Shown piece by piece: positions 1-5,764 of a stretch of 18,224 nucleotides of DNA (positions are counted from its first letter, which is position 1; every line of letters starts with the position of its first letter). The notes under the pieces were generated by a model, which had not been told where the DNA came from, did not search any database, and saw nothing but the letters and a program-made list of their open reading frames with translations. Source of the stretch: Oscillospiraceae bacterium (GTDB lineage Bacteria > Bacillota > Clostridia > Oscillospirales > Ruminococcaceae); NCBI GenBank assembly GCA_016296485.1, contig JAEDJF010000022.1, forward strand, positions 1 to 18,224. Reading direction: 5' to 3'. Position numbers and translations under genes: made by a program.

Positions 1-33
1 GGTACTGATAGCTTTCGCGCCTCTACCATTGTT
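1..33 (-). promoter_or_regulatory. Probable lysine riboswitch (L box), 5' part only
   Basis: Read leftward, positions 31 to 1 contain GGTAGAGGCGCGAA followed by AGTA, matching the conserved 5' segment of L-box lysine riboswitches (AGAGG-C/U-GCG, then AGUA). The rest of the aptamer and the controlled gene lie beyond the left edge. A perfect consensus sigma-A promoter about 70 bases upstream points into it. Lysine riboswitches normally switch off lysine biosynthesis or uptake genes when lysine is plentiful. The call rests on a short conserved core, since most of the fold is not visible. Confidence 0.62.
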
Positions 34-71
34 TATGGCAAAGCCAAAAACAATTCAAGTATTCTTTTTTG

Positions 72-91
72 CATAGCCCTTGCGGGCTATG
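72..91 (-). promoter_or_regulatory. 5'-end stem-loop of the leftward leader
   Basis: An 8-bp perfect hairpin (CATAGCCC, loop, GGGCTATG) sits where the transcript from the leftward promoter should begin. It has no U-run on its 3' side in that direction, so it is not a terminator. A 5'-terminal stem-loop of this kind would protect the riboswitch leader from decay; that role is inferred. Confidence 0.4.
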
Positions 92-97
92 GAAGCT

Positions 98-126
98 ATT
101 ATAGCAACCGAAATCGGGATTGTCAA
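98..126 (-). promoter_or_regulatory. Consensus sigma-A promoter, leftward
   Basis: On the minus strand TTGACA (126-121) and TATAAT (103-98) are separated by exactly 17 bp, a full match to the vegetative consensus. The start site should be near 91. It drives the leader with the probable lysine riboswitch out of the left edge. Confidence 0.8.
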
Positions 127-204
127 CAGTTTGGGACAATATTTTTTGGTAAAAACGCAAAATAGCAATTGGGCAAAAGTATTCAAAATAATTTCCAAAA
201 GCTG

Positions 205-233
205 TTGAAATATTCAGAAGGAAGATATATATT
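205..233 (+). promoter_or_regulatory. Probable sigma-A promoter of the antiporter gene
   Basis: TTGAAA (205-210) and TATATT (228-233) are 17 bp apart, 40 bp ahead of the antiporter start. Between promoter and start lies an AT-rich inverted repeat (TATATTTT...AAAATATA) just before the GGAG ribosome binding site; it could modulate translation, but nothing shows this. Confidence 0.5.
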
Positions 234-274
234 TATATTTTGTGCGAAAATATATATGAATATGGAGTAATTTT

Positions 275-1582
275 ATGAAAGAACTGCTTTCGATCGCCGT
301 GGCGATAATCGCGGGACTTATGATGACGAGGCTTATAAAGCCCCTCCATCTCCCGGACGTAACGGCGTATCTTGTAACGGGCGTAGTTATAGGTCCGTAT
401 CTTCTCGGCGCGCTGGGCGTGCCCGGGCTCGGCTTCAATTCCGGCGCGGACGTTTCCGCCCTCGAGCCCGTTTCCAATATGGCTCTCGGTTTTATCGCCT
501 TTGCAATCGGCAACGAGTTCCGCCTCGGCGAGCTCAAAAAGACCGGAAAGGCCGCAACAGTCATCGGTATTTTGCAGGCGCTGGCGGCGGCAGTCGTCAC
601 GGACGTCGCCCTTATTCTCGTTCATTTCGCCATGCCTGACAAGCTCTCCGTTCCGGCGGCAATAACCCTCGGCGCCATAGCCACCGCGACGGCGCCCGCC
701 GCGACCCTTATGGTCGTCCGCCAGTATAAGGCGAAGGGCGAGCTCACGGACCTCCTTCTCCCGATAGTCGCCCTTGACGACGCGGTGGGTCTCGTGGTCT
801 TTGCGGTCAGCTTCGGCGTAGCCAAAGCAATCCATAGCGGCGCTGTGGATATGATATCCGTGCTCGTGGATCCGCTTCTTGAAATTGTTCTCTCGCTGGT
901 GCTCGGAGCGGTGCTCGGCGCCGTGCTCACCTTCCTTGAGAAACAGTTCCTCTCCAACTCGAACCGTCTCTCCCTGACCATAGGCTTCGTGCTTCTGACC
1001 GTCGCCCTCTCCTCCATTGAGTTCAAGGTGGGACCCGTGACCGTTTCCTTCAGCTCCCTTCTCGTCTGTATGATGCTCGGAACTGTCTTTTGCAACCTCT
1101 GTCCCCTCTCCTTCGACCTTATGGAGCGCGCCGACCGCTGGACGGCGCCCCTTTTCGTGTTTTTCTTCGTAATAAGCGGCGCGGGGCTTGAGCTCTCCGT
1201 ATTCGGAGATATTGCCGTCGTCGCCATCGGCGTTATCTACGTCGTAATCCGCGCCGTGGGCAAATATTTCGGAGCCTACGGCGGCTGCCGGATAATGAAG
1301 CTCGACGAAAAGGTCACGAAGAACCTTGGCGTCGCCCTTTTCCCCCAGGCGGGCGTCGCCCTCGGAATGTGCGTCACCGCCTCGACCCTTGGGAACGGCG
1401 ACGGCGAGATGGTAAGAAATATCGTTCTCTTTGCGATTCTTATATATGAGCTTGTGGGTCCGATGCTCACGAAGCGCGCCCTTATCCGCGCCGGCGACAT
1501 CGAGGCAAAATCCGAAGCTGTCAAGAACCGCCGCAAAAATATGCTCTCCGGCGACAGCAAGACCTGGACCGCCAACGGCTGA
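275..1582 (+). CDS. CPA2-family Na+(K+)/H+ antiporter
   Basis: A 435-residue polytopic membrane protein that should exchange protons for monovalent cations in pH and sodium homeostasis. The whole length is hydrophobic helices, consistent with about 12 transmembrane segments. A conserved TAPAATL-like stretch lies near residues 138-144, and a pair of adjacent aspartates (ALDDAVG, D168-D169) sits at the ion-binding position; in the NapA/NhaA-type fold a DD pair marks electrogenic sodium exchangers. There is no C-terminal TrkA-N/RCK domain as in KefB/KefC, so it is a bare transport core. The start ATG has GGAG nine bases upstream. It is monocistronic, with its own promoter and a terminator directly after the stop. 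Ion specificity cannot be read from sequence. Confidence 0.88.
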   Translation: MKELLSIAVAIIAGLMMTRLIKPLHLPDVTAYLVTGVVIGPYLLGALGVPGLGFNSGADVSALEPVSNMALGFIAFAIGNEFRLGELKKTGKAATVIGILQALAAAVVTDVALILVHFAMPDKLSVPAAITLGAIATATAPAATLMVVRQYKAKGELTDLLLPIVALDDAVGLVVFAVSFGVAKAIHSGAVDMISVLVDPLLEIVLSLVLGAVLGAVLTFLEKQFLSNSNRLSLTIGFVLLTVALSSIEFKVGPVTVSFSSLLVCMMLGTVFCNLCPLSFDLMERADRWTAPLFVFFFVISGAGLELSVFGDIAVVAIGVIYVVIRAVGKYFGAYGGCRIMKLDEKVTKNLGVALFPQAGVALGMCVTASTLGNGDGEMVRNIVLFAILIYELVGPMLTKRALIRAGDIEAKSEAVKNRRKNMLSGDSKTWTANG

Positions 1583-2091
1583 TAAAAAAAGCACCCATTA
1601 CGGGTGCTTTTTATTTCGTCAGTATATAAATTGTAGGTGAACTCCCGCCCTCCGCTTTTGAGCACCAGGAGCCCGTCGCCGATGAAAAACGCCCTCTCCA
1701 CCGGGAGGGCGTTTTTAACTGCACCCCGGTTCTCGGGAAATTCCCGGAAAAGGCTCCCGTCCCGGCGGTAAAGACCGCAGCCGGAAAGAAAGATTCCGCT
1801 TTCGTTAGCTATGAGCGCCGCGCCCTCGCCGGGAAGAAAAATAAACTCGTTTGAAAAGCTGCATTTGCCTGCCTTTTTCACGGCGTGGGGCTTCAGAAAA
1901 ATTTCCCGTACTTCGCCGCTTTCCGTGTCGAAAAAGCGAAGGGAAAACCCGTTTTGGACGGCTATCGTCCGCCCGCCGTCAAGGCGGGCAAAGCTACCCT
2001 CAACCGGGGAAATGAGCTTCGGCTCTTCCCGAAAGGGGCCGCCGAAAAATACCGTGAGAAAAGCGAGAATTATATAGATAAGATTTTTCAT
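1276..2091 (-). CDS. Small exported protein, 3' end probably frameshifted
   Basis: The ATG at 2091 follows a strong AAAGGGAGG site. Residues 1-17 form an uncleaved or cleavable signal helix (MKNLIYIILAFLTVFFGG). After it come short beta-strand-like segments with DGG/DGS turns (for example DGGRT, FFDTESG, YRRDGSLFREF), which resemble beta-propeller repeats but fit no family I can name. The frame as written runs through the terminator at 1583-1614 and then 300 bases antisense to the antiporter gene, giving a basic, serine-rich tail unlike the rest. Removing one base from GACGAAATAA near 1612-1620 would create a stop (GAC GAA TAA) right before the terminator. The true product is therefore probably about 160 residues, ending near 1611. 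Its start overlaps the stop of a 24-residue lipopeptide gene by ATGA. Confidence 0.5.
   Translation of the reverse strand: MKNLIYIILAFLTVFFGGPFREEPKLISPVEGSFARLDGGRTIAVQNGFSLRFFDTESGEVREIFLKPHAVKKAGKCSFSNEFIFLPGEGAALIANESGIFLSGCGLYRRDGSLFREFPENRGAVKNALPVERAFFIGDGLLVLKSGGREFTYNLYTDEIKSTRNGCFFYQPLAVQVLLSPESIFLRRFLTASDFASMSPARIRARFVSIGPTSSYIRIAKRTIFLTISPSPFPRVEAVTHIPRATPAWGKRATPRFFVTFSSSFIIRQPP
1583..1614. terminator. Bidirectional terminator
   Basis: GCACCC-ATTAC-GGGTGC flanked by A-run and T-run, directly after the antiporter stop. By symmetry it also serves leftward transcripts arriving from 2091. Confidence 0.8.
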
Positions 2092-2162
2092 AAAGCGCCT
2101 CCCTTTGAGCACCCGGCGGGGATCAGCGTGAGCATGAGAATAATGCAAACAAATTTTTTCAT
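2088..2162 (-). CDS. 24-residue lipopeptide, translationally coupled
   Basis: An ATG at 2162 follows AAAGGA with 8-base spacing. The product starts MKKFVCIILMLTLIPAGC and ends SKGGAL: a complete signal peptide with a lipobox-like PAGC at residues 15-18 and only six residues after the cysteine. The stop overlaps the start of the next gene (ATGA), and the ribosome binding site of that gene lies inside the codons for SKGGA. It could be a leader that couples translation, a source of a small lipidated peptide, or the detached N-terminus of a decayed lipoprotein. The lipobox has proline at -3, where Leu/Val is usual. No family is recognised. Confidence 0.45.
   Translation of the reverse strand: MKKFVCIILMLTLIPAGCSKGGAL
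2093..2111 (-). repeat. 19-bp direct repeat, copy 1
   Basis: AAGCGCCTCCCTTTGAGCA on the plus strand. Read leftward it is the lipopeptide end codons (C-S-K-G-G-A) and the AAAGGGAGG ribosome binding site of the gene starting at 2091. The second identical copy is at 2259-2277. Confidence 0.85.
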
Positions 2163-2258
2163 TTTCTCATTCCTTTCTTTTAACGGGTAGTTCTTTAATA
2201 AACTTCTCAACAACTTATATAACGAGAAAAACAGAAAAGTGCAACGCTTTAGTACGAT

Positions 2259-2277
2259 AAGCGCCTCCCTTTGAGCA
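2259..2277 (-). repeat. 19-bp direct repeat, copy 2
   Basis: Identical to 2093-2111. Here the leftward ribosome binding site precedes no usable gene: the only start after it, a TTG, opens nine codons. It looks like a remnant of duplication of the lipopeptide/RBS segment. Confidence 0.8.
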
Positions 2278-2294
2278 TAATATAGTTATAGTAT

Positions 2295-2345
2295 AGTACA
2301 AATATTTACTAAATGTAAGAGTAAATATATTTACTATGCTATAAT
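2295..2345 (+). promoter_or_regulatory. Promoter with two palindromic operators
   Basis: TATAAT at 2340-2345 with an upstream TG (extended -10) lies just before the XRE gene. A perfect 16-bp palindrome AGTAAATATATTTACT fills 2320-2335, where the -35/spacer would be, and a near copy AGTACAAATATTTACT lies at 2295-2310. Their centres are 25 bp apart. The position suggests repression by the adjacent XRE protein, which is inference. Confidence 0.6.
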
Positions 2346-2379
2346 GCGTAAAACTGTAAAAGGGAAGGACCGCTTTATT

Positions 2380-2592
2380 ATGGAAACGAGCTATTTGAAA
2401 CGGATGCGTGACCTGCGGGAGGACGGGGACCTTCTCCAGCGGGAGGTTGCGGAAGTCCTCGGCACCTCTCAGACGATGTACGCAAGGTACGAAAGGGGAG
2501 CCAACGAGCTGCCCGTTCATCATCTTATAACTCTTTGCAGGTTTTATGGCGTTTCCGCGGACTATTTCCTCGGTTTGAGCGACAAAAAATAA
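2380..2592 (+). CDS. XRE-family transcriptional regulator
   Basis: A 70-residue single-domain DNA-binding protein. The helix-turn-helix is at about residues 20-40 (QREVAEVLGTSQTMYARYERG), followed by the typical ELPVHHLITLCRFYGVSADYFLGL of Cro/CI-like repressors. I chose the ATG at 2380 because AAGGGAAGG lies ahead of it at good spacing. The upstream in-frame ATG at 2344 lies inside the -10 box, so it would not be transcribed. It probably binds the two palindromes in its own promoter and represses itself. It has no sensor domain, and its other targets are unknown. Confidence 0.85.
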   Translation: METSYLKRMRDLREDGDLLQREVAEVLGTSQTMYARYERGANELPVHHLITLCRFYGVSADYFLGLSDKK

Positions 2593-2594
2593 AA

Positions 2595-2627
2595 GGACTC
2601 CGGTGCTTTGCGTCGGAGTTTTTTTAT
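2595..2627 (+). terminator. Rho-independent terminator of the XRE gene
   Basis: ACTCCG (2597-2602) pairs with CGGAGT (2614-2619) and is followed by a T-run. It starts two bases after the stop codon. Confidence 0.7.
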
Positions 2628-2719
2628 AACTTTAGTAAAAGCGCTTTCGCCCCGTTATCCCGGCCCGCCGAAGGAGAAAATTCCTTAAATAAAAAACTAA
2701 AAAATTCAAAAATAAAATA

Positions 2720-2772
2720 TTGACCGAACGGTCGATTTGTGCTATGCTACTATGAAAGCAGACCGAGCGGTC
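2720..2772 (+). promoter_or_regulatory. TetR autoregulatory promoter with two operators
   Basis: TTGACC (2720-2725) and TATGCT (2743-2748) form a 17-bp spaced promoter. Two nearly identical palindromes frame it: GACCGAACGGTC at 2722-2733, overlapping the -35, and GACCGAGCGGTC at 2761-2772, downstream of the -10. The GACCGn-nCGGTC pattern is the classic TetR-type operator, so the gene behind it is very likely self-repressed. Confidence 0.78.
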
Positions 2773-2794
2773 AATTTTTTACAGAGGTGATACC

Positions 2795-3412
2795 GTGAAG
2801 CGGGAAGAAAAAAATCAGCAGACGAAGCGCAGGATAATGGACAGCGCCCTTGCGGAGTTTTCAAAACAGGGATACGGCGCAAGTTCTGTCAATACTATCT
2901 GTGCGGCACAGGACCTTTCAAAGGGAATCATCTATCACTACTTCAAAACCAAGGACGACCTCTATTTGGCCTGTGTGGAGGAATGCTTTGAGCTTCTGAC
3001 CCAATATCTCAAATCCTGCCTTTCCGAGGAGGAAATCTCCACCGAGGAACAGCTCGAAAAGTATTTCGCGCTGCGAATGAACTTTTTCCGGGAAAAACCG
3101 GTGTATCAGCCCATTTTCTGCGAGGCGGTGGTTTCGCCGCCCGCCCATCTGAAAGCTGAAATAAACGCCCGGAAACAGGCGTTCAACGCTCTTAACGCGG
3201 AAATTTTAGAAAAACTGATACAGCCGCTCCCTCTCCGCCCCAAGGTGACAAAGGCGGAGGTGGTGGACGTTTTCCGGCAGTTCCAGGACTTCATCAACGC
3301 CAAGTACCGGATTGCAGGTATCAGCGAACAGGAATTTGAACTGCGGGACGAAAGCTGCCGTAAAGCGCTCAATATTTTGCTTTACGGAATTATTGAAAGA
3401 AAGGGAGACTGA
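2795..3412 (+). CDS. TetR/AcrR-family transcriptional repressor
   Basis: A 205-residue regulator. Residues 10-55 are the TetR DNA-binding domain, with the signature from KRRIMDSALAEFSKQGYGASSV through SKGIIYHYFKTKDDLY. The rest is the helical ligand-binding and dimerisation domain, whose inducer cannot be predicted. The start is GTG at 2795 behind AGAGGTGA. Two operators flank its promoter. Such regulators usually control an adjacent efflux pump or detoxifying enzyme, but the coding start right after this gene stops after six codons, so its usual partner seems to have been lost here. Confidence 0.92.
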   Translation: MKREEKNQQTKRRIMDSALAEFSKQGYGASSVNTICAAQDLSKGIIYHYFKTKDDLYLACVEECFELLTQYLKSCLSEEEISTEEQLEKYFALRMNFFREKPVYQPIFCEAVVSPPAHLKAEINARKQAFNALNAEILEKLIQPLPLRPKVTKAEVVDVFRQFQDFINAKYRIAGISEQEFELRDESCRKALNILLYGIIERKGD

Positions 3413-3415
3413 AAT

Positions 3416-3436
3416 ATGGACTATATGTCATGGTGA
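3416..3436 (+). pseudogene. Six-codon remnant of the gene after tetR
   Basis: A strong site (AGGGAGA, 3402-3408) precedes an ATG at ideal spacing, four bases after the tetR stop, but the frame encodes only MDYMSW before TGA. This arrangement fits the start of a former operon partner removed by deletion or recombination. It could also be a non-functional chance ATG. Confidence 0.35.
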
Positions 3437-3451
3437 GTATTGTATAATAAA

Positions 3452-3727
3452 ATGGAAATTTACAAACTGAGTTTTCAGGATACCTTCCTTGGTACGCTGA
3501 CGGTGGACACCGTCACAGGAAAATATGCGTTTGAACCGGATTTCGCAGGCGTGGACGCCGTGAAGGAAAAAACGGTTCTGATGGTAGAAGTTGAGAAGGG
3601 CACGAAAGGTTTCGTACCTCCAATCCCGTTCTTTCAAGACCGCATTCGGAATATGAAGCGCGCCCATCTGGAGAAAATCCGGTATCACACGGATTATTTT
3701 GTCCTTCGGAAAGTAAAAACCGAATGA
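3452..3727 (+). CDS. Hypothetical protein, 91 residues
   Basis: Not recognised. The product begins MEIYKLSFQDTFLGTLTVD, has a mixed hydrophobic/charged pattern suggesting a small beta-rich domain, then a basic segment (FFQDRIRNMKRAHLEKIRY). It has no signal peptide, membrane segment or cysteine. The start is uncertain: the ATG at 3452 has GGTGAG 14 bases upstream, which is too far, and a TTG at 3440 is too close to the same site. Its base use resembles the flanking genes. It shares the stretch between the tetR remnant and the tmRNA terminator, so it may belong to the same accessory patch. Confidence 0.6.
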   Translation: MEIYKLSFQDTFLGTLTVDTVTGKYAFEPDFAGVDAVKEKTVLMVEVEKGTKGFVPPIPFFQDRIRNMKRAHLEKIRYHTDYFVLRKVKTE

Positions 3728-3813
3728 CGTTTGCCTCGGGGCAAACCGTTCCTCTGACAATAAGAGCCGGAGCGCAGAAAAGCCTTGTGCCGCAAAGGGT
3801 TTTACAAAAAAAG

Positions 3814-3865
3814 AAAAAGCACGACAGTTTCAGATACATTGGTATCAAAACTATCGTGCTTTTTT
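3814..3865. terminator. Bidirectional terminator of tmRNA
   Basis: A long imperfect stem: AAAAGCACGACAGTTT pairs with AAACTATCGTGCTTTT around a short ATTG-centred loop, with A-run on one side and T-run on the other. It ends at the tmRNA 3' CCA and can also stop rightward transcripts from 3452. Confidence 0.82.
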
Positions 3866-4215
3866 GGTGGAGGCGAGGGGAGTCGAACCCCTGTCCGAAA
3901 ACCCATCCATACAAACTTCTCCGGGTGCAGGCTTTCTTTTAAGTTTCCCTTGCCCCGCCGCCGAAAGCCAGGCTGCGGGGCTCGGTATTTTCCTTATACA
4001 ACGCCGGTACGGAAAAAGCTCCCGGCGCCGTTCACCGCTAATCCACGCCCGAATCCGAAGCCGCGGTACTCATCGGTCGGACGGCAGCCTTAATTAGGCC
4101 GCGTAAGCTAATTTATTATTGTTAGCGTTTATTTTTCTTGCCCATTTTATAGAGGGCTGGGCGCCTCTACCCGCTATTCGTACTTCCGAATCCCCGTCGA
4201 AACCTTTACGCCCCC
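3865..4215 (-). ncRNA. ssrA: Transfer-messenger RNA (tmRNA)
   Basis: tmRNA rescues ribosomes stalled on broken mRNA and tags the product for degradation, acting with SmpB. The 5' end GGGGGCG (4215-4209) pairs with the 3' CGCCTCC before an encoded ACCA end (3868-3865), and the GGTTCGACTCCCC T-arm is intact. The conserved start continues GGGGGCGTAAAGGTTTCGAC. The tag reading frame runs from 4126 to 4094 and gives ANNNKLAYAA then TAA; the AYAA end suits ClpXP recognition. Length is 351 nt, usual for the family. It lies 32 bases after smpB on the same strand with no clear -10 box at the expected place, so it is probably processed from a joint transcript. Confidence 0.95.
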
Positions 4216-4247
4216 GTATATGGGAAGTTTCCTTTAGGGGAGAAGCA

Positions 4248-4712
4248 TCATCTTCTCTGTTCCTTAAGGCTCCTTTCAATATCTCTTTTTGCGTCGCGCC
4301 GCGCCATATCCTCGCGCTTGTCGTAAAGCTTTTTGCCTCGGCAGACGCCGACGGAAACCTTTACCCGGGAGCCGTTAAAATAGAGCTCCAGCGGAATAAG
4401 GGCGACGCCCTGCTGCTGGACGAGTCCGAAAAGCTTAAGAATTTCTCTTTTGTGCATCAGAAGGCGGCGGCTGCGGTTCGGGTCCCGGTTAAATATATTG
4501 CCCTTTTCATAGGGACTTATATGCATTCCGTTGACGTAAATTTCGCCGTTTTTGATTTCGCACCAACTGTCTTTAAGGTTGACCGAGCCGGCGCGGATGC
4601 TTTTGACCTCCGTTCCGAAAAGTTCGATTCCGGCTTCATAGGTCTCGTCAATGAAATAGTCGTGACCCGCCTTTTTGTTCTTCGCAACGGACTTTACGTT
4701 TTTTTTCTCCAA
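4248..4712 (-). CDS. smpB: SsrA-binding protein SmpB
   Basis: A 154-residue RNA-binding protein that carries tmRNA into the ribosomal A site. The conserved N-terminal block (KKAGHDYFIDETYEAGIELFG, then TEVKSIRAGSVNLKDSW), the central ISPYEKGNIFNRDPNRSRRLL and the basic C-terminal tail (KREDMARRDAKRDIERSLK) are all present, at full family length. The start is TTG at 4712, with AAAGGAGG ten bases upstream. It sits between recR (39-base gap) and its partner RNA ssrA (32 bases). Co-transcription of protein and RNA would keep their supply matched. Confidence 0.97.
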   Translation of the reverse strand: MEKKNVKSVAKNKKAGHDYFIDETYEAGIELFGTEVKSIRAGSVNLKDSWCEIKNGEIYVNGMHISPYEKGNIFNRDPNRSRRLLMHKREILKLFGLVQQQGVALIPLELYFNGSRVKVSVGVCRGKKLYDKREDMARRDAKRDIERSLKEQRR

Positions 4713-4751
4713 ACCCGCTTCGCCTCCTTTCAGTCAAATTTTTGAGCATGC

Positions 4752-5351
4752 TCACATGGCGCTGCGCCCTTCGAGCGCTCTGTAAAGGGTCACTTCGTCG
4801 GCGTACTCAAGGTTTCCGCCCACGGGGATTCCGTAGGCGAGCCTTGTGACAGTGACGCCGAGGGGCTTCAAGAGCCTTGAAATATACATCGCGGTGGCTT
4901 CGCCCTCGACCGTCGGGTTCGTCGCCATTATCACCTCGCGGACCTTTCCGTCCTCAAGCCTTGCGAGGAGCTCCTTGATAAAAAGGGACTCCGGACCGAC
5001 CCCGTCCATGGGCGAAATGAGTCCGCCGAGAACGTGGTAAAGCCCGTTGTACTCCTTGGTGCGCTCAATGGCGATGACGTCCCGGGGGTCCTCAACGACG
5101 CAGATAGTCGTTTGGTCCCGCGACTCGTCGCAGCAGATGGCGCAGCGGGGAGAGTCGGTGATATTTTTGCAAATCTCGCAGTAGCCGATTTTTTCCCGCG
5201 CCTCAAGAATGGCGGCGGCGAAGTCCTTCGCCTCCTCCTCCGGCATGCGGAGAATGTGGAAGGCAAGGCGCTGGGCGCTCTTCTTACCGATTCCGGGAAG
5301 GCGGGCAAAATGCTCGGTCAGTTTTGTAAGGGGAAGCACGCTGTAATTCAT
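4752..5351 (-). CDS. recR: Recombination mediator protein RecR
   Basis: A 199-residue protein, the normal length, which works with RecF and RecO to load RecA on gapped DNA. The N-terminal helix-hairpin-helix (LPGIGKKSAQRLAFHIL, about residues 18-34) is followed by a C4 zinc finger (C58, C61, C70, C73) and a Toprim domain (from about residue 80, TTICVVEDPRDVIAIERT). The C-terminal GIPVGGNLEYADEVTLYRALEGR is the family signature. It is 21 bases after ebfC, the usual dnaX-ebfC-recR operon. Its stop codon lies in a perfect palindrome TGAGCATGCTCA (4743-4754). Confidence 0.98.
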   Translation of the reverse strand: MNYSVLPLTKLTEHFARLPGIGKKSAQRLAFHILRMPEEEAKDFAAAILEAREKIGYCEICKNITDSPRCAICCDESRDQTTICVVEDPRDVIAIERTKEYNGLYHVLGGLISPMDGVGPESLFIKELLARLEDGKVREVIMATNPTVEGEATAMYISRLLKPLGVTVTRLAYGIPVGGNLEYADEVTLYRALEGRSAM

Positions 5352-5372
5352 GTCCTACCTCAAAGAAGTGAA

Positions 5373-5720
5373 TTAAAACATTCCGGGGATGCTGATGTTT
5401 CCGGTGACCTTGGACATCTCCTCGGCGTTGGTCTTTTCAATGGAAGAAACCGCCTCGTTTACTCCGGCGACGATGAGGTCCTGGAGCATTTCGATGTCGT
5501 CCGGGTCGACGACCTCGGGCTTAATCTCGATTCCGAGCATCTCTTTTTTGCCGTTCATATGAATGGTGAGCATTCCGCCGCCGACGGTGAAGTCGTACTC
5601 CTTGGCGTCAAGCTCCTCCTGGAGCTCGGTCATTCTCTCCTGCATTTTCTGGGCCTGTTTGAGCATGCCCTGCATATTGGAAGGGCCGCCGCCGTATCCC
5701 TGGGGAAGTCTTGCTTTCAT
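5373..5720 (-). CDS. ebfC: YbaB/EbfC nucleoid-associated protein
   Basis: A 115-residue dimeric DNA-binding protein. The glycine-rich N-terminus (LPQGYGGGPSNMQGMLKQAQ) leads to a long helix (MLKQAQKMQERMTELQEEL), then VGGGMLTIHMNGKKEMLGIEI strands and the C-terminal helix, matching the family throughout. Members coat DNA and influence transcription; the precise role in Firmicutes is not settled. The start has GGAGG in a good position (ACGGAGGACAATCAAT ahead of ATG). It lies between dnaX (44-base gap) and recR, the standard order. Confidence 0.95.
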   Translation of the reverse strand: MKARLPQGYGGGPSNMQGMLKQAQKMQERMTELQEELDAKEYDFTVGGGMLTIHMNGKKEMLGIEIKPEVVDPDDIEMLQDLIVAGVNEAVSSIEKTNAEEMSKVTGNISIPGMF

Positions 5721-5764
5721 ATTGATTGTCCTCCGTTAATTGTATATCTTTTATATTTGTTATA

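Noticed and set aside
233..1594. A long open frame antisense to the antiporter gene
   Set aside because: It is a by-product of GC-rich codon use. Its product is a charged, low-hydrophobicity sequence with no ribosome binding site, while the sense frame is a clear transporter.
3440..3727. An antitoxin or HipA-like identity for the 91-residue protein
   Set aside because: The resemblance is limited to a short aromatic/basic stretch, and no toxin partner is adjacent.
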